Assembly (NCBI RefSeq): GCF_030124325.1
Contig: NZ_JASKLR010000002.1
Coordinates: forward strand, 436,528-500,527
Direction: 5' to 3'
Length of the DNA: 64,000 bases
Source: Sinorhizobium sp. 8-89
GTDB taxonomy: Bacteria > Pseudomonadota > Alphaproteobacteria > Rhizobiales > Rhizobiaceae
Position numbers and translations under genes: made by a program. The notes below the pieces were generated by a model that saw only the letters and a program-made list of their open reading frames with translations, searched no databases and was not told where the DNA came from. Positions within the stretch are counted from its first letter, which is position 1; the number at the start of each line of letters is the position of its first letter. This document shows positions 1 to 8,030 of the stretch, piece after piece.

Positions 1-650
1 CCCTCGTGCCAGGCGAACAGGGCGAAGATCGCCGATGCCGAAAGGCACTGGATGCACAGGCTCTGATAGACAGGCATGGAACTGGTCGGGCTGCGTTTCT
101 GGAGCAGCGTCGCCATTGCCAGCGAAAGCGTGCCGAGAACCGGCAGGCCATAGGCCCAGAGCGGCACGTCGCCCATGTCGAGAGACCAGCCCGAAGCGAT
201 CAGAACGCCGGCGAGACCGACGAAGGAGCCGAGCCACTGGCGCGCGGTCAGCGCCTTTCCGAGAACCGGCCAGGACAATATCGCCACCGCCAGCGGCAGC
301 ATGTCGGTAATCAGGGCGACGAGACCCGTCGGGACACCATAGGAGATCGCCAGCGCGAAGCCGGCGAGATAACCGGACATGGCGAGCGCGCCGAACAGCA
401 TCTGCGGAAGCGCGTCCTTCCACCGGATCGCCGGGCCCATCACGAGCGCGAAGGGAAGCAGGATCAGCCCGGACACCAGGCTTCGCCACAGGAGGATCAG
501 GAAGATCGGCGCGTGGTCGATCGCAAACCGGATGCCGACGAAGCCGGCGCTCCAGGAAATCACCAGCGCAGCCTCCAGGATGACCAGGATGACGATCGCC
601 GAGATTCCGCTCCTCGGACGGCAAGGGGCCGTGGCAACAGCTTCACTCAT
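1..650 (-). CDS. EamA/DMT family inner-membrane transporter (3' end outside window)
   Basis: The minus strand reads an uninterrupted hydrophobic protein from an ATG at 650 to the window edge, so about 216 N-terminal residues are present and the C-terminus is missing. After a short polar N-terminus the sequence is a series of membrane segments, including ISAIVILVILEAALVISW and the family-typical SAGFVGIRFAI. EamA proteins have ten membrane segments and export or exchange small metabolites; the substrate cannot be read from the sequence. It lies 68 bp downstream of, and in the same direction as, a TetR-type gene, so it is probably that regulator's target or co-transcribed with it. Plus-strand frames here are antisense artefacts. 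Confidence 0.8.
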   Translation of the reverse strand, partial: MSEAVATAPCRPRSGISAIVILVILEAALVISWSAGFVGIRFAIDHAPIFLILLWRSLVSGLILLPFALVMGPAIRWKDALPQMLFGALAMSGYLAGFALAISYGVPTGLVALITDMLPLAVAILSWPVLGKALTARQWLGSFVGLAGVLIASGWSLDMGDVPLWAYGLPVLGTLSLAMATLLQKRSPTSSMPVYQSLCIQCLSASAIFALFAWHE

Positions 651-718
651 CTATGGGGATCCGGTTTCTGGAGGTGGGAGGAGGCACGATCCCGACGTCG
701 CGGGCGGGACCGTCGACG

Positions 719-1294
719 TCATAGCTGTTCCAAAATCGAGACGGCGATCTTGCGCGCCGTTTTCAGCCGCGCGTCATGCCCGTCGAGGCCTGCACGCGAC
801 ATCGCGCCTTCGAGCAGAAAGGAGAGATGCTGCGCCGTCTCGTCGATCGAGACACCGGCTCCCGGTTGCATCTCGAGCAGATGCTCCTTGAACAGCCGTT
901 CCACCTCTTCCTTCTGGAAGGCGACCACCGCCCGGCCGGGATCGCCGATTGGAAGCTCCGCGGCGGCATTGAGGAGCCCGCAGCCCCGAAACCCCCACTC
1001 GTAAGCAAGGGCCGCATGGTCCACATAGGAATCGAAGACCGCCAGGATACGTTCCTGAGGAGTCGTCGCGTTCGTTAGCCGCTCCCGATAGACGTCTCGC
1101 CATTCATCGAGTCGCCTCTGCATATACGCATTGACGAGATCGGCCTTGGACGAAAAATTGTTGTAGAGGCTCATTTTCGCGACCCCCGCATGGGCGGTGA
1201 TCGCATCAATGCCCGTCGCCCCGACACCCTCGCGATAGAACAGCTCGGCTGCGGCGTTCAGCAGGCGCTCCCTGGCTGGCATTCTCCCGGCCAT
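719..1294 (-). CDS. TetR/AcrR family transcriptional regulator
   Basis: A 191-residue protein with a TetR helix-turn-helix in residues 8-55 (recognition helix around VAKMSLYNNFSSK) and an alpha-helical C-terminal ligand domain, the usual TetR length. The fold and the motif order support DNA binding; the ligand is unknown. The gene is followed after 68 bp by the EamA transporter on the same strand, which suggests local control of an exporter. An imperfect inverted repeat at 1317-1330, just upstream of the start, is a plausible autoregulatory operator. The ATG at 1294 is used because the helix-turn-helix begins directly after it. Confidence 0.85.
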   Translation of the reverse strand: MAGRMPARERLLNAAAELFYREGVGATGIDAITAHAGVAKMSLYNNFSSKADLVNAYMQRRLDEWRDVYRERLTNATTPQERILAVFDSYVDHAALAYEWGFRGCGLLNAAAELPIGDPGRAVVAFQKEEVERLFKEHLLEMQPGAGVSIDETAQHLSFLLEGAMSRAGLDGHDARLKTARKIAVSILEQL

Positions 1295-1316
1295 ATCGTC
1301 TCTCCAAAAATACTAT

Positions 1317-1330
1317 GTAGACCGATCTAC
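1317..1330. promoter_or_regulatory. Candidate TetR operator (inverted repeat)
   Basis: GTAGACCGATCTAC has 5-bp complementary arms (GTAGA/TCTAC) and lies 23 bp upstream of the TetR start codon. The position and the short palindrome resemble TetR-family operators; binding is inferred. Confidence 0.4.
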
Positions 1331-1485
1331 CTATTCAGGAGGTCTGTCAAGCCCTCTGATGCATTGATCGCGCTTCCCCGGAGGAGAAGCACCCGAAGGT
1401 TTGCGACAGCCTCGGCGTAGCCGCCATCGATCCGTCGAGAAAATGCGAATACGACCTTGAAGCTCTTGACCGCCCTACGTCGATT

Positions 1486-1525
1486 GTCCTAAACGAGCTC
1501 AGTAGGACGATTGCCCTAGGGCAAT
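1486..1525. promoter_or_regulatory. Two palindromes upstream of the second TetR gene
   Basis: GTCCTA (1486-1491) and TAGGAC (1503-1508) form an inverted repeat. It is followed at 1510-1525 by a perfect 16-bp palindrome, ATTGCCCTAGGGCAAT. Both lie within 80 bp of the TetR start at 1564 and are candidate operator sites. The right arm of the 16-mer merges into a copy of the dispersed GCAATTCC repeat, so part of the symmetry may come from that repeat. Confidence 0.35.
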
Positions 1526-1563
1526 TCCAGGAAAACTGCGATCGCGGAAGGGAATCGGGGAAC

Positions 1564-2172
1564 TTGGGTGCTGCGACCACACGACGGCAGATTGTTGAGG
1601 CTGCCGACAGGCTCTTTTATGAGCGGGGCTTCGAGGCAACGTCCTTCGCCGATATTGCGGCCGTGGTCGGCCTCTCGCGAGGCAACTTCTACTATCACTT
1701 CAGGACGAAAGACGAGATTCTCGAGGCGGTAATCGCCCATCGCCTGTCAAACATCAGGGAACAGCTCGACGCGTGGGAGGCAGGGGCGGAAACCCCCGCG
1801 GAGCGTATCCGCAGCTTCATCCACATCCTCATCATGAACGAGACAAAGATCATGGCTCATGGCTGCCCGGTCGGGACGCTTTGCAGCGAACTCGCCAAGC
1901 TCGATCACGCTGCCAAGGATGAGGCGACGCGGCTTTTCACTCTCTTTCGCGATTGGCTGTCGCGCCAATTTGCGGCACTCGGCCGTGAAGCTGATGCCGA
2001 CGCGCTTGCCATGCATATCCTGATGCGAAGCCAAGGTGTCGCGACACTCGCAACCGCCTTTCGCGACGAAGCCTTCGTTCGACGCGAGGTGGCAGATATG
2101 TGCGCATGGGTGGCGGCGCAACGGCCCGAGCTATTCGCTTCTCCAGAAACCATTTCCATCCGGAACGCCTGA
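1564..2172 (+). CDS. TetR/AcrR family transcriptional regulator
   Basis: A 202-residue TetR protein. The DNA-binding domain occupies about residues 5-52 with the recognition helix LSRGNFYYHFRTKDE; the C-terminal domain carries the GCPVGTLCSELAK stretch seen in one TetR subgroup. The start is a TTG at 1564, chosen because homology to the family begins almost at once and no ATG lies suitably upstream; this is the least certain part of the call. It heads a three-gene plus-strand unit with the YciI-like gene (12 bp gap) and tag (4 bp gap), which are presumably co-transcribed and under its control. Confidence 0.82.
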   Translation: MGAATTRRQIVEAADRLFYERGFEATSFADIAAVVGLSRGNFYYHFRTKDEILEAVIAHRLSNIREQLDAWEAGAETPAERIRSFIHILIMNETKIMAHGCPVGTLCSELAKLDHAAKDEATRLFTLFRDWLSRQFAALGREADADALAMHILMRSQGVATLATAFRDEAFVRREVADMCAWVAAQRPELFASPETISIRNA

Positions 2173-2184
2173 AGAGGATCTCGC

Positions 2185-2472
2185 ATGTTCGTCGTTACAC
2201 TCAAACTCTCCGACAACAGGGCAAAAGCGTCTGCCTTGATGGAAGGGCATAATGCCTGGATCAAACGCGGCTTCGACGACAGCATCTTTCTCCTGACGGG
2301 CAGCCTTCGGTCGAATGCGGGCGGAGCTGTACTCGCCCACAACACGACACGCGCCGATCTCGAAGCGCGCCTGAAGGAAGACCCGTTCGTTGCAGAGGGC
2401 GTCGTGAGTGCCGACATTCTTGAAATCGAGCCGGGCCGCACCGAAGACCGTTTGGCCTTCCTGAAAGCGTGA
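2185..2472 (+). CDS. YciI-like protein
   Basis: A 95-residue single-domain protein with the YciI/YCII fold features: an initial beta strand (FVVTLKLSD), the conserved His near residue 22 (MEGHNAWI) followed by a Gly-containing turn, and a DPF motif near residue 66. YciI-type proteins are small, ferredoxin-like, and mostly of unknown reaction; some are dehalogenases or dehydrochlorinases. It sits between a TetR gene and tag with gaps of 12 and 4 bp, so translational coupling within an operon is likely. The ATG at 2185 follows an AGAGGATC ribosome-binding stretch. A specific substrate is not inferred. Confidence 0.8.
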   Translation: MFVVTLKLSDNRAKASALMEGHNAWIKRGFDDSIFLLTGSLRSNAGGAVLAHNTTRADLEARLKEDPFVAEGVVSADILEIEPGRTEDRLAFLKA

Positions 2473-2476
2473 GACG

Positions 2477-3160
2477 ATGAGCGCAACGATTTCCGGCCCG
2501 GATGGACGGCCGCGTTGCCGCTGGTGCGCGGCGGCGCCGGAGTTCTTGCCCTATCACGATACCGAATGGGGCGTTCCGGTGGATGACGACCACCGTCTGT
2601 TCGAGAAGCTTTGCCTCGAGGGCTTCCAGTCAGGTTTGAGCTGGCGCACCATCCTCGCCAAACGGGAGAACTTCCGCGCTGCCTTCCTCGGTTTCGATTT
2701 CGACCGCATTGCGCAGTTCACGGAATTCGACATCGTGCGCCTGCTGAAGGATGACGGCATTGTGCGCCATCGCGGCAAGATCACGGCCGTCGTCAACAAC
2801 GCCCGACGCGCCCAGGAACTGGTGAAGCAGGAAGGATCGCTCGCCGCCTATGTCTGGCGCTTCGAGCCGAAGCCGACAGAGCTCGCCACTCCCCAGACTG
2901 CATCCACGTCGGCGGCATCCATCGCCATGTCGAAAGACCTCAAGAAGCGGGGCTGGTCGTTCGTTGGTCCCACTACGGTTTATGCCTTCATGCAGGCGAT
3001 GGGCCTGATCAATGATCACGCCGAAGGTTGCACGATCCGGAACGAGGTCGAATGCGCCAGAGCTGCGTTCCGGCGTCCGAATGCCATCGACGTGAGCGAG
3101 GGACGGATAGCGGCAGGCGAGGATCACACCTCGCCGGTATACTCGCCGCGTGCCGGGTAG
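2477..3160 (+). CDS. tag: DNA-3-methyladenine glycosylase I
   Basis: A 227-residue protein matching Tag along its whole length. Tag excises 3-methyladenine from alkylated DNA in base excision repair. Visible family residues are the zinc-site Cys in PRCRWC (residue 14) and His in YHDTEWGVP (residue 27), the C-terminal zinc residues in NDHAEGC, the base-pocket GLSWRTIL, and KKRGWSFVGPTT. The C-terminus is about 30 residues longer than the E. coli enzyme after the zinc site. It is the last gene of a TetR-YciI-tag unit, and its 3' end overlaps the convergent peroxiredoxin gene by 37 bp. Confidence 0.93.
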   Translation: MSATISGPDGRPRCRWCAAAPEFLPYHDTEWGVPVDDDHRLFEKLCLEGFQSGLSWRTILAKRENFRAAFLGFDFDRIAQFTEFDIVRLLKDDGIVRHRGKITAVVNNARRAQELVKQEGSLAAYVWRFEPKPTELATPQTASTSAASIAMSKDLKKRGWSFVGPTTVYAFMQAMGLINDHAEGCTIRNEVECARAAFRRPNAIDVSEGRIAAGEDHTSPVYSPRAG

Positions 3161-3660
3161 TCGTTCTTGATCACGAAATCCAACGCTTGCACCATTTCAG
3201 CGAAATTGGGTCGAGCGAACGGCATGGATTGCACGGAGAGCCAATAAACCGTTTGATCTGGCTTAACCAAAAAGATCCCCGGCTCGGAGAATAGTTCCGG
3301 CTCCTCGAGACCAAGAGACGTCTTGCCGCGCGAGGTCGAAACGTAAAGGCCCCATCGCCGCGCCACGCCCAATGGGAGCCCGTAGCCGACGCGTAGGTGC
3401 TCGGCACCGATCTTGTTCGCCATTTGCCGAGCGCGTTCTTCGCCGTCGGAGCTTATGGCGATTGTGCTGACGCCTCGTTCCGCGAAGGATGGCGTCAGTC
3501 GTTCAAGCTCTTTCAGATACGTTGCGCACAGGGGGCAGTGGAGGCCACGGTAAAAGCACACCAGCGTCATGAGCGAGGGCGCTTCGCTGGCAAGATCGAA
3601 GGTTCCATGATCGAGAGTTCTGACCGTCAGGCCAGGGGCCGGCATTCTCGGGACTAACAT
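3124..3660 (-). CDS. Peroxiredoxin-like (AhpC/TSA) protein
   Basis: A 178-residue thioredoxin-fold protein. The motif YRGLHCPLCATYLKEL near residues 34-49 supplies a CxxC pair where AhpC/TSA proteins of this subgroup carry their redox cysteines; it is followed by VSTIAISSDGEER, the usual second strand region. It probably reduces peroxides in the cytoplasm (no signal peptide). The start at 3660 has a GGAG stretch about 9 bp upstream. It is divergent from an AraC-family gene beginning at 3755, which is the likely regulator. Another peroxiredoxin of this GLHCP type occurs at 60088. Confidence 0.82.
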   Translation of the reverse strand: MLVPRMPAPGLTVRTLDHGTFDLASEAPSLMTLVCFYRGLHCPLCATYLKELERLTPSFAERGVSTIAISSDGEERARQMANKIGAEHLRVGYGLPLGVARRWGLYVSTSRGKTSLGLEEPELFSEPGIFLVKPDQTVYWLSVQSMPFARPNFAEMVQALDFVIKNDYPARGEYTGEV

Positions 3661-3754
3661 TGATTAACTCCATTGGTGTGATACTGCCGACGCTGCTGCG
3701 TTGACGTCGGGACTTCAACCTTTCATACCTGAAACAATTGTTGGTCCGAAAAAC

Positions 3755-4522
3755 ATGATCGAAAATCTGATTTCCCATCCGAAAAGAGATCGCCTCTCAG
3801 CCTTCTTCGACATGTTCGAGCTGGCGGCCTCGTTAGAGCCGGCCCGCGCCAGCGACGGTCAAGCGATGCTGTTTGTCGTAGGTCCACCGGGAGGCCCCGC
3901 GGAAGCAGTCATCCTTTGCGTGCGTGGCGACGCGACGCCCGAGCCGCCGGTTCTCGTGACTGTAGCCGTCGATTTCGAGGGTGCGCATAACCCGCTCATG
4001 AACGCCTTGCCGGATCAAGTCCGGGTCGACATCAACGACATGCCGGCGCTGCGCGACACGACAGCCGCTTTCGTAGCAGAGGCCTGGGAATCCCGTTGCG
4101 GGCGGAGCGCGGCACTCAATCGGCTCTGCGAAGTGATGGTTTTGCTTATTTTACGCTCGGCAATTGACCGTGGGGCCACCCGACCCGGGTTGCTGGCGGG
4201 CCTGTCCCACCCTGCTCTGCACCGCGCATTGGTAGCAATGCATGATGCGCCGACTCGCTCTTGGAACAGCGAAGAGCTTGCTAGCGCGGCAGGAATGTCC
4301 CGAAGCCATTTTATGGCTCTTTTTCGCGACGTGGTCGGCACGACGCCACTGGCTTATCTGACGGGATGGCGCTTGACCATTGCCCGGCGGAAGCTATCCA
4401 AAGGGGCCAAGGTGAAGGCAGTGGCGCGGGAAGTCGGATTCGGCAGTGCTGCGGCATTCTCCCGCGCCTACTTGCGCAAATTTGGAGACTGGCCGTCTCT
4501 CGAGAGGCCGGTGTCCATTTAG
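3755..4522 (+). CDS. AraC family transcriptional regulator
   Basis: From the ATG at 3755 the protein has 255 residues. A cupin_6-type sensory domain spans about residues 10-150 (including LFVVGPPGG and the RCGRSAALNRLCEVMVLLIL helix). The AraC DNA-binding domain with two helix-turn-helix units fills the last 100 residues (AAGMSRSHFMALFRDVVGTT and VAREVGFGSAAAFSRAYLRK). A TTG 54 bp upstream is also in frame but has weaker support. The gene is divergent from the peroxiredoxin gene, and a role in controlling it is inferred from that arrangement. The 3' end runs directly into a dispersed palindromic repeat. Confidence 0.85.
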   Translation: MIENLISHPKRDRLSAFFDMFELAASLEPARASDGQAMLFVVGPPGGPAEAVILCVRGDATPEPPVLVTVAVDFEGAHNPLMNALPDQVRVDINDMPALRDTTAAFVAEAWESRCGRSAALNRLCEVMVLLILRSAIDRGATRPGLLAGLSHPALHRALVAMHDAPTRSWNSEELASAAGMSRSHFMALFRDVVGTTPLAYLTGWRLTIARRKLSKGAKVKAVAREVGFGSAAAFSRAYLRKFGDWPSLERPVSI

Positions 4523-4571
4523 GGCAAATCCAGGAAAAGTGTGCAACGGATTTCCGGCCGGAATTGCATAA
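4522..4571. repeat. Dispersed hairpin repeat, GGAAAA/TTTTCC family
   Basis: A copy with outer arms GCAAATCC/GGAATTGC around the core GGAAAAGTGTGCAACGG. Other copies or relics lie at 1519, 20834, 31376, 36382, 43028, 51866 and 59694, and as tandem arrays at 46827 and 49652. Here it directly follows the AraC stop codon and may act as a transcript-end hairpin. Confidence 0.75.
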
Positions 4572-4613
4572 ACAGGCGGGGCTTTCGCGACCCCCGCCTG
4601 TAACGCACACGGT

Positions 4614-5492
4614 CTACCGCTTGCCGAGGAGCGGGAGCGTCTGCAGCGGCTTCGACAATTGCATCGCGCTCCAGGGCATGTATTCGGTGATCGCCAGCCC
4701 CACGACGTCGGCTTCGGCATCCACGGCTCTCAGGATCCCCGCGACCTCCTCGAAGCGCATACGCCCTTTCGCGATGCCTTCGAAGGCATCCGGCGCGGCG
4801 GCGGGATCCTGGGAGAGAAGGAAGTCGTAGAGCGTGGGATCGAGCACATCCAGGTCGAAATGCACCGCGACCTTCGTCGCGCCCGAGGCACGCAGCCACG
4901 CCAGCACCGGCTCCGCCGAGCCGGCCAGATCTTCCGGGGTGAGACGCGCCATTCCATGCTTCGCGATGAAGTCCGTTTCGAACGGCGTGGTTTCGGTCAG
5001 GCCGACATAGAGGACTCGATCCCCCTTCACCGGCTTCGGCACCGCGGCCACGAAATCCGGATCGCCTATTCCCATCAGCATAGCGAGCACATGCGCATGG
5101 GCATTTCGGAACTGCTGCGGCCCCATCACGTCGGGATGGGCGTCCACCCACAGAACCGCCAGATCGTCGCCGTATCGCTCGCTGAGATAGGCGATCGGCG
5201 CGAGATCCACGAGGCAGTCGCCTCCGAGGGTGACGACGGCGTCGGGCTTGTGCCGGTCGATCGCCGACCTGGCCGCCGCAATGAGATCGAGAAGCGGCCG
5301 GCGGGAGACGATGCCCTGCTCGATCGGCCTGGCATCGTCACGGGCTTCGGGAACCGCCACAGTTTCCTCCGGTCCCCGCGCTTCCGGAGCGATCGCGGCG
5401 AGGACACGCGCGCCTGTTCTGTAATCAGGGTGGTCCCCGCCCTGCCATTGCGGCAGGTTCAGGCGCAGAATTTTTTTCGGATCGATTGTCAT
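4614..5492 (-). CDS. Arginase/agmatinase-fold hydrolase with an altered metal site
   Basis: A 292-residue ureohydrolase-superfamily protein. Arginase-family metal motifs are present in order: GGDC (residues 90-93), DAHPD (117-121) and HFDLDVLDP (211-219). In canonical arginases and agmatinases the first motif is GGDH, whose His binds one manganese; here it is Cys, so the metal site and substrate may differ from textbook arginase. The start at 5492 has an AGGAAAGAG ribosome-binding site; the frame is open further upstream but without such a signal. It is divergent from a LysR gene at 5645, its probable regulator. Substrate is not assignable beyond a guanidino- or ureido-type compound. Confidence 0.8.
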   Translation of the reverse strand: MTIDPKKILRLNLPQWQGGDHPDYRTGARVLAAIAPEARGPEETVAVPEARDDARPIEQGIVSRRPLLDLIAAARSAIDRHKPDAVVTLGGDCLVDLAPIAYLSERYGDDLAVLWVDAHPDVMGPQQFRNAHAHVLAMLMGIGDPDFVAAVPKPVKGDRVLYVGLTETTPFETDFIAKHGMARLTPEDLAGSAEPVLAWLRASGATKVAVHFDLDVLDPTLYDFLLSQDPAAAPDAFEGIAKGRMRFEEVAGILRAVDAEADVVGLAITEYMPWSAMQLSKPLQTLPLLGKR

Positions 5493-5644
5493 GGTCTCGC
5501 TCTTTCCTGTCAGAAGTCTGGAGTTCGGATCGGCGCTCTGCCCGAGGCAGGACATAGTTGGTGATTGAAATCGGAAACAAAATGGCGCATCCGTGACATA
5601 TCTGTCCATGAACGTGGACAATCTCCCATACTTGGAGAAACGCG

Positions 5645-6574
5645 ATGAACCAGTTGCTTGCGATGCGAGCGTTTGTGCGGGTCGTTGAATCGGGGTCTTT
5701 CCGGGGGGCCGCCAATCAGCTTCTGGTGCCGCGCTCGACCGTCAGCAAACTTGTGACGGATCTCGAAAAACACCTCGGGACAAAGCTGATGCACAGGACC
5801 ACGCGCAGCATCGTGGTGACGCCGGAGGGCGAGGAATACTACCGACATGCCGCGCGCTTGGTCGCGGAGGTCGACGAGGCCGACGGCGCCGTGCGCGGCA
5901 AGAAGCTGGCGCCCAGAGGACATCTTCGCATCGAATCTCACCCGACCTTCGCCCAGAATGTTCTGATCCCTCATCTGCCGGATTTCCATCGGCGGTATCC
6001 GCACGTCTCGATCGCATTGGGCATTGGCAATCGAACCGCGAACATCATCGGAGAAGGCGTCGACTGCGCCATCCGGGCCGGGGAAATCGGCGACGTATCC
6101 CTGGTCGCACGACACCTCTTCGATGCCGAGTTCGTCACATGCGCGTCGCCTGCCTACCTGGAGCGGATGGGGACGCCCATGACGCCGGAAGACCTCGACA
6201 GCAAGCACGCCAAGGTCGGCTTCTTCTCCCACGCCGACGGCAGGATGAAGCCGCTGGTTTTCATGAAGCCCGACCGCAGGCACATCGTCAGCGATCTGCA
6301 GTTCTCGACCAATGAAGACAATGGTCAGATCGCGATGATGCTGGCCGGATTAGGTGTGGGACAAAACCTCAAGTCCTTCCTCGTGCCCTATCTGCAGTCG
6401 GGGCAACTCGTCGAGATCCTTTCCGAATGGAGCCACCCGCCCTTGCCGTTCCATGTCGTCTATCCGCCCGGCAGGCATCAGAGCGCAAGGCTGAAGGCCT
6501 TCATCCAGTGGCTCGTGGAGCGCTTCGGCGAGACAAGCCGACCTCCCGCTGAGAGCGCCGCCGGCGAAGGGTGA
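5645..6574 (+). CDS. LysR family transcriptional regulator
   Basis: A 309-residue LysR protein: winged helix-turn-helix in residues 1-60 (SFRGAANQLLVPRSTVSKLV), a linker helix, and a periplasmic-binding-like effector domain from about residue 90 (GHLRIESHPTFAQNVLIPHL). The subgroup resembles DsdA/PtxR-type LysR proteins with the DCAIRAGEIGD stretch. It is divergent from the arginase-fold gene, with 152 bp between the starts, the classic arrangement for a LysR regulator and its target. Start codon ATG at 5645 follows a CTTGGAG sequence. Confidence 0.9.
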   Translation: MNQLLAMRAFVRVVESGSFRGAANQLLVPRSTVSKLVTDLEKHLGTKLMHRTTRSIVVTPEGEEYYRHAARLVAEVDEADGAVRGKKLAPRGHLRIESHPTFAQNVLIPHLPDFHRRYPHVSIALGIGNRTANIIGEGVDCAIRAGEIGDVSLVARHLFDAEFVTCASPAYLERMGTPMTPEDLDSKHAKVGFFSHADGRMKPLVFMKPDRRHIVSDLQFSTNEDNGQIAMMLAGLGVGQNLKSFLVPYLQSGQLVEILSEWSHPPLPFHVVYPPGRHQSARLKAFIQWLVERFGETSRPPAESAAGEG

Positions 6575-6614
6575 TGGGTGCGCCCGGTTGACCCGCCGGG
6601 TCACGACAGCACCT

Positions 6615-6706
6615 CTCTCATCTCTGTGCTCGTCACAGGCCGCGGAGTCTTACGCGCCGCCGACGCGGCGCTGCTGGATTCCTGTGACAAGCACAGGAAT
6701 GAGGTG
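6615..6706. repeat. RIME-like palindromic element
   Basis: A large imperfect palindrome. The left arm contains CTGTGCTCGTCACAGG, the middle is GCGCCGCCGACGCGGCGC, and the right arm contains TTCCTGTGACAAGCACAGG. The same arms recur in more than ten intergenic regions of this window. It resembles rhizobial intergenic mosaic elements; the name is by analogy. Confidence 0.75.
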
Positions 6707-6839
6707 GATTGAGGCCATGACTGAGCAAGATCCGGCAGCCGGAGAATGCTCTCTGGCGGCCCCCTGTTTTGATGAAGCGAAGCCGGCAGCGCGCCGCAGT
6801 TGCAGTGCAACGGCAATGCGGCAAACCCAAACCCTCCCT

Positions 6840-6893
6840 CTTCCCTGTGCTCGTCACAGGGATCCAGCCAAGGCGCGTCGGCGCCGTGAATGA
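6840..6893. repeat. RIME-like palindromic element (half copy)
   Basis: CCCTGTGCTCGTCACAGG followed by GATCCAGCCAAGG and the small palindrome GGCGCGTCGGCGCC. It matches the copy at 45405-45470 almost exactly. Confidence 0.7.
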
Positions 6894-7049
6894 CTCGTTA
6901 TCTTTCGAGACGCGGTGGAGGCAACACCGGTCGTGCGGTGGAGCGGGCTACCCGGAACGAAATAACAAGAACGGATGCGCAAAATCATGATTGTGAAACT
7001 CCGCTTTTTTGAATAAAGCGTTCCCACACGTCAAACGGGAGGGTGTTTC

Positions 7050-8018
7050 ATGTACAGGCAAGCGCTTAGGTTCGCGTCGGTTGCGGGGCTTCTGGCCGCT
7101 CTATTTTCCGCAACGGCTCACGCTGACGAGGTGAAGACGGTCTCCGTCGTCGACGACCGCGGGGTGACGGTCGAGGTTCCGGCCCAGCCGAAACGCATCG
7201 CCTCCATTTCCTATTTCGCCGACGACGTGGCGCTTGCGCTCGGCATCAAGCCCGTTGCCAGCACCTACATGACCTCGGGCCGCGAGCCGGATTTCCTGCT
7301 CGGCCTGACCTCCGGGATGAAGCAGATCGGCCAGCGCGCCAAGCCGAACCTGGAGCTGCTTTCCGAGGCGAAGCCGGATCTCATCGTCGCCATCCGCCGC
7401 TACACGGTCGGCAACGCCGCGCAGCTCGAGAAGATCGCGCCGTATGTGGCCTACAACATGGAACTGCTCACCGAAAGCGACCGCGAGATCGCGGAGCTGT
7501 CGAAGCTCCTCGGTAAGCCCGAGCGCGGGCTGGAGCTGAACGCGGACTTCCGCAAGCATCTCGCCGACTACGCAGCCAAGGCGCCCAAGGACGTGCATCC
7601 GCGCTTCATGATCATGTGGGGCGGCGAGGTTCCGTTCGCCTTCCATACGGAAAACACGGCGGCCTCGATCGTCGCCGCGATCGGCGGCGACAATATCGCC
7701 GGGCCGAAGCAGCCCGGCGGCGAGTTCGGCATCGACCTCAGCCTCGAGACCATGCTGGAGAAGGACCCGGAAGTCATCTTCGTCTACGATTCCGGCCCTG
7801 ACCGCCCGCATGAGAACAATCCGATCTGGCAGCAGCTGTCGGCGGTCAAGAACAACCGCGTCTTTTACGTCGGCGACCAGTGGGTCGAAACCAATGGCCC
7901 GATCGCCCGCGAAATCGTGCTGCGCGAGGCGGCTCATTATCTTTACCCCGACGCCTTCCCGGCTGTGGACGTCAGGGCGGAGGCCGCAAGGCTGATCCCC
8001 GCCGAAGCGCAGAAGTAA
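7050..8018 (+). CDS. Iron-siderophore ABC transporter, periplasmic binding protein
   Basis: A 322-residue class III (FhuD/FecB-type) solute-binding protein with a signal peptide in residues 1-25 ending SATAHA. The mature part has the two-lobe pattern: DDRGVTVEVPAQPKRIASIS at the start of lobe one, a long connecting helix, and KNNRVFYVGDQWVETNGP near the end. It would capture a ferric siderophore (or possibly haem or cobalamin) in the periplasm and deliver it to the two permeases. It is the first gene of a tightly packed operon (12 bp to the next gene). The substrate cannot be fixed from sequence alone. Confidence 0.88.
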   Translation: MYRQALRFASVAGLLAALFSATAHADEVKTVSVVDDRGVTVEVPAQPKRIASISYFADDVALALGIKPVASTYMTSGREPDFLLGLTSGMKQIGQRAKPNLELLSEAKPDLIVAIRRYTVGNAAQLEKIAPYVAYNMELLTESDREIAELSKLLGKPERGLELNADFRKHLADYAAKAPKDVHPRFMIMWGGEVPFAFHTENTAASIVAAIGGDNIAGPKQPGGEFGIDLSLETMLEKDPEVIFVYDSGPDRPHENNPIWQQLSAVKNNRVFYVGDQWVETNGPIAREIVLREAAHYLYPDAFPAVDVRAEAARLIPAEAQK

Positions 8019-8030
8019 GAGTTTCTGACA

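Larger units (their letters stand above)
6575..7049. other. Repeat-filled gap before the siderophore importer
   Basis: There is no convincing gene in these 475 bp. Two RIME-like elements (6615-6706 and 6840-6893) fill much of it. The last 70 bp are relatively AT-rich and must hold the promoter of the importer operon; a GGGAGGGTG ribosome-binding site lies at 7037-7045. A Fur/RirA-type iron box was looked for but none could be asserted. Confidence 0.5.

Noticed and set aside
6970-7040. Fur/RirA iron box before the siderophore importer
   Set aside because: The region is AT-rich, but no convincing match to an iron-responsive operator could be asserted by eye.
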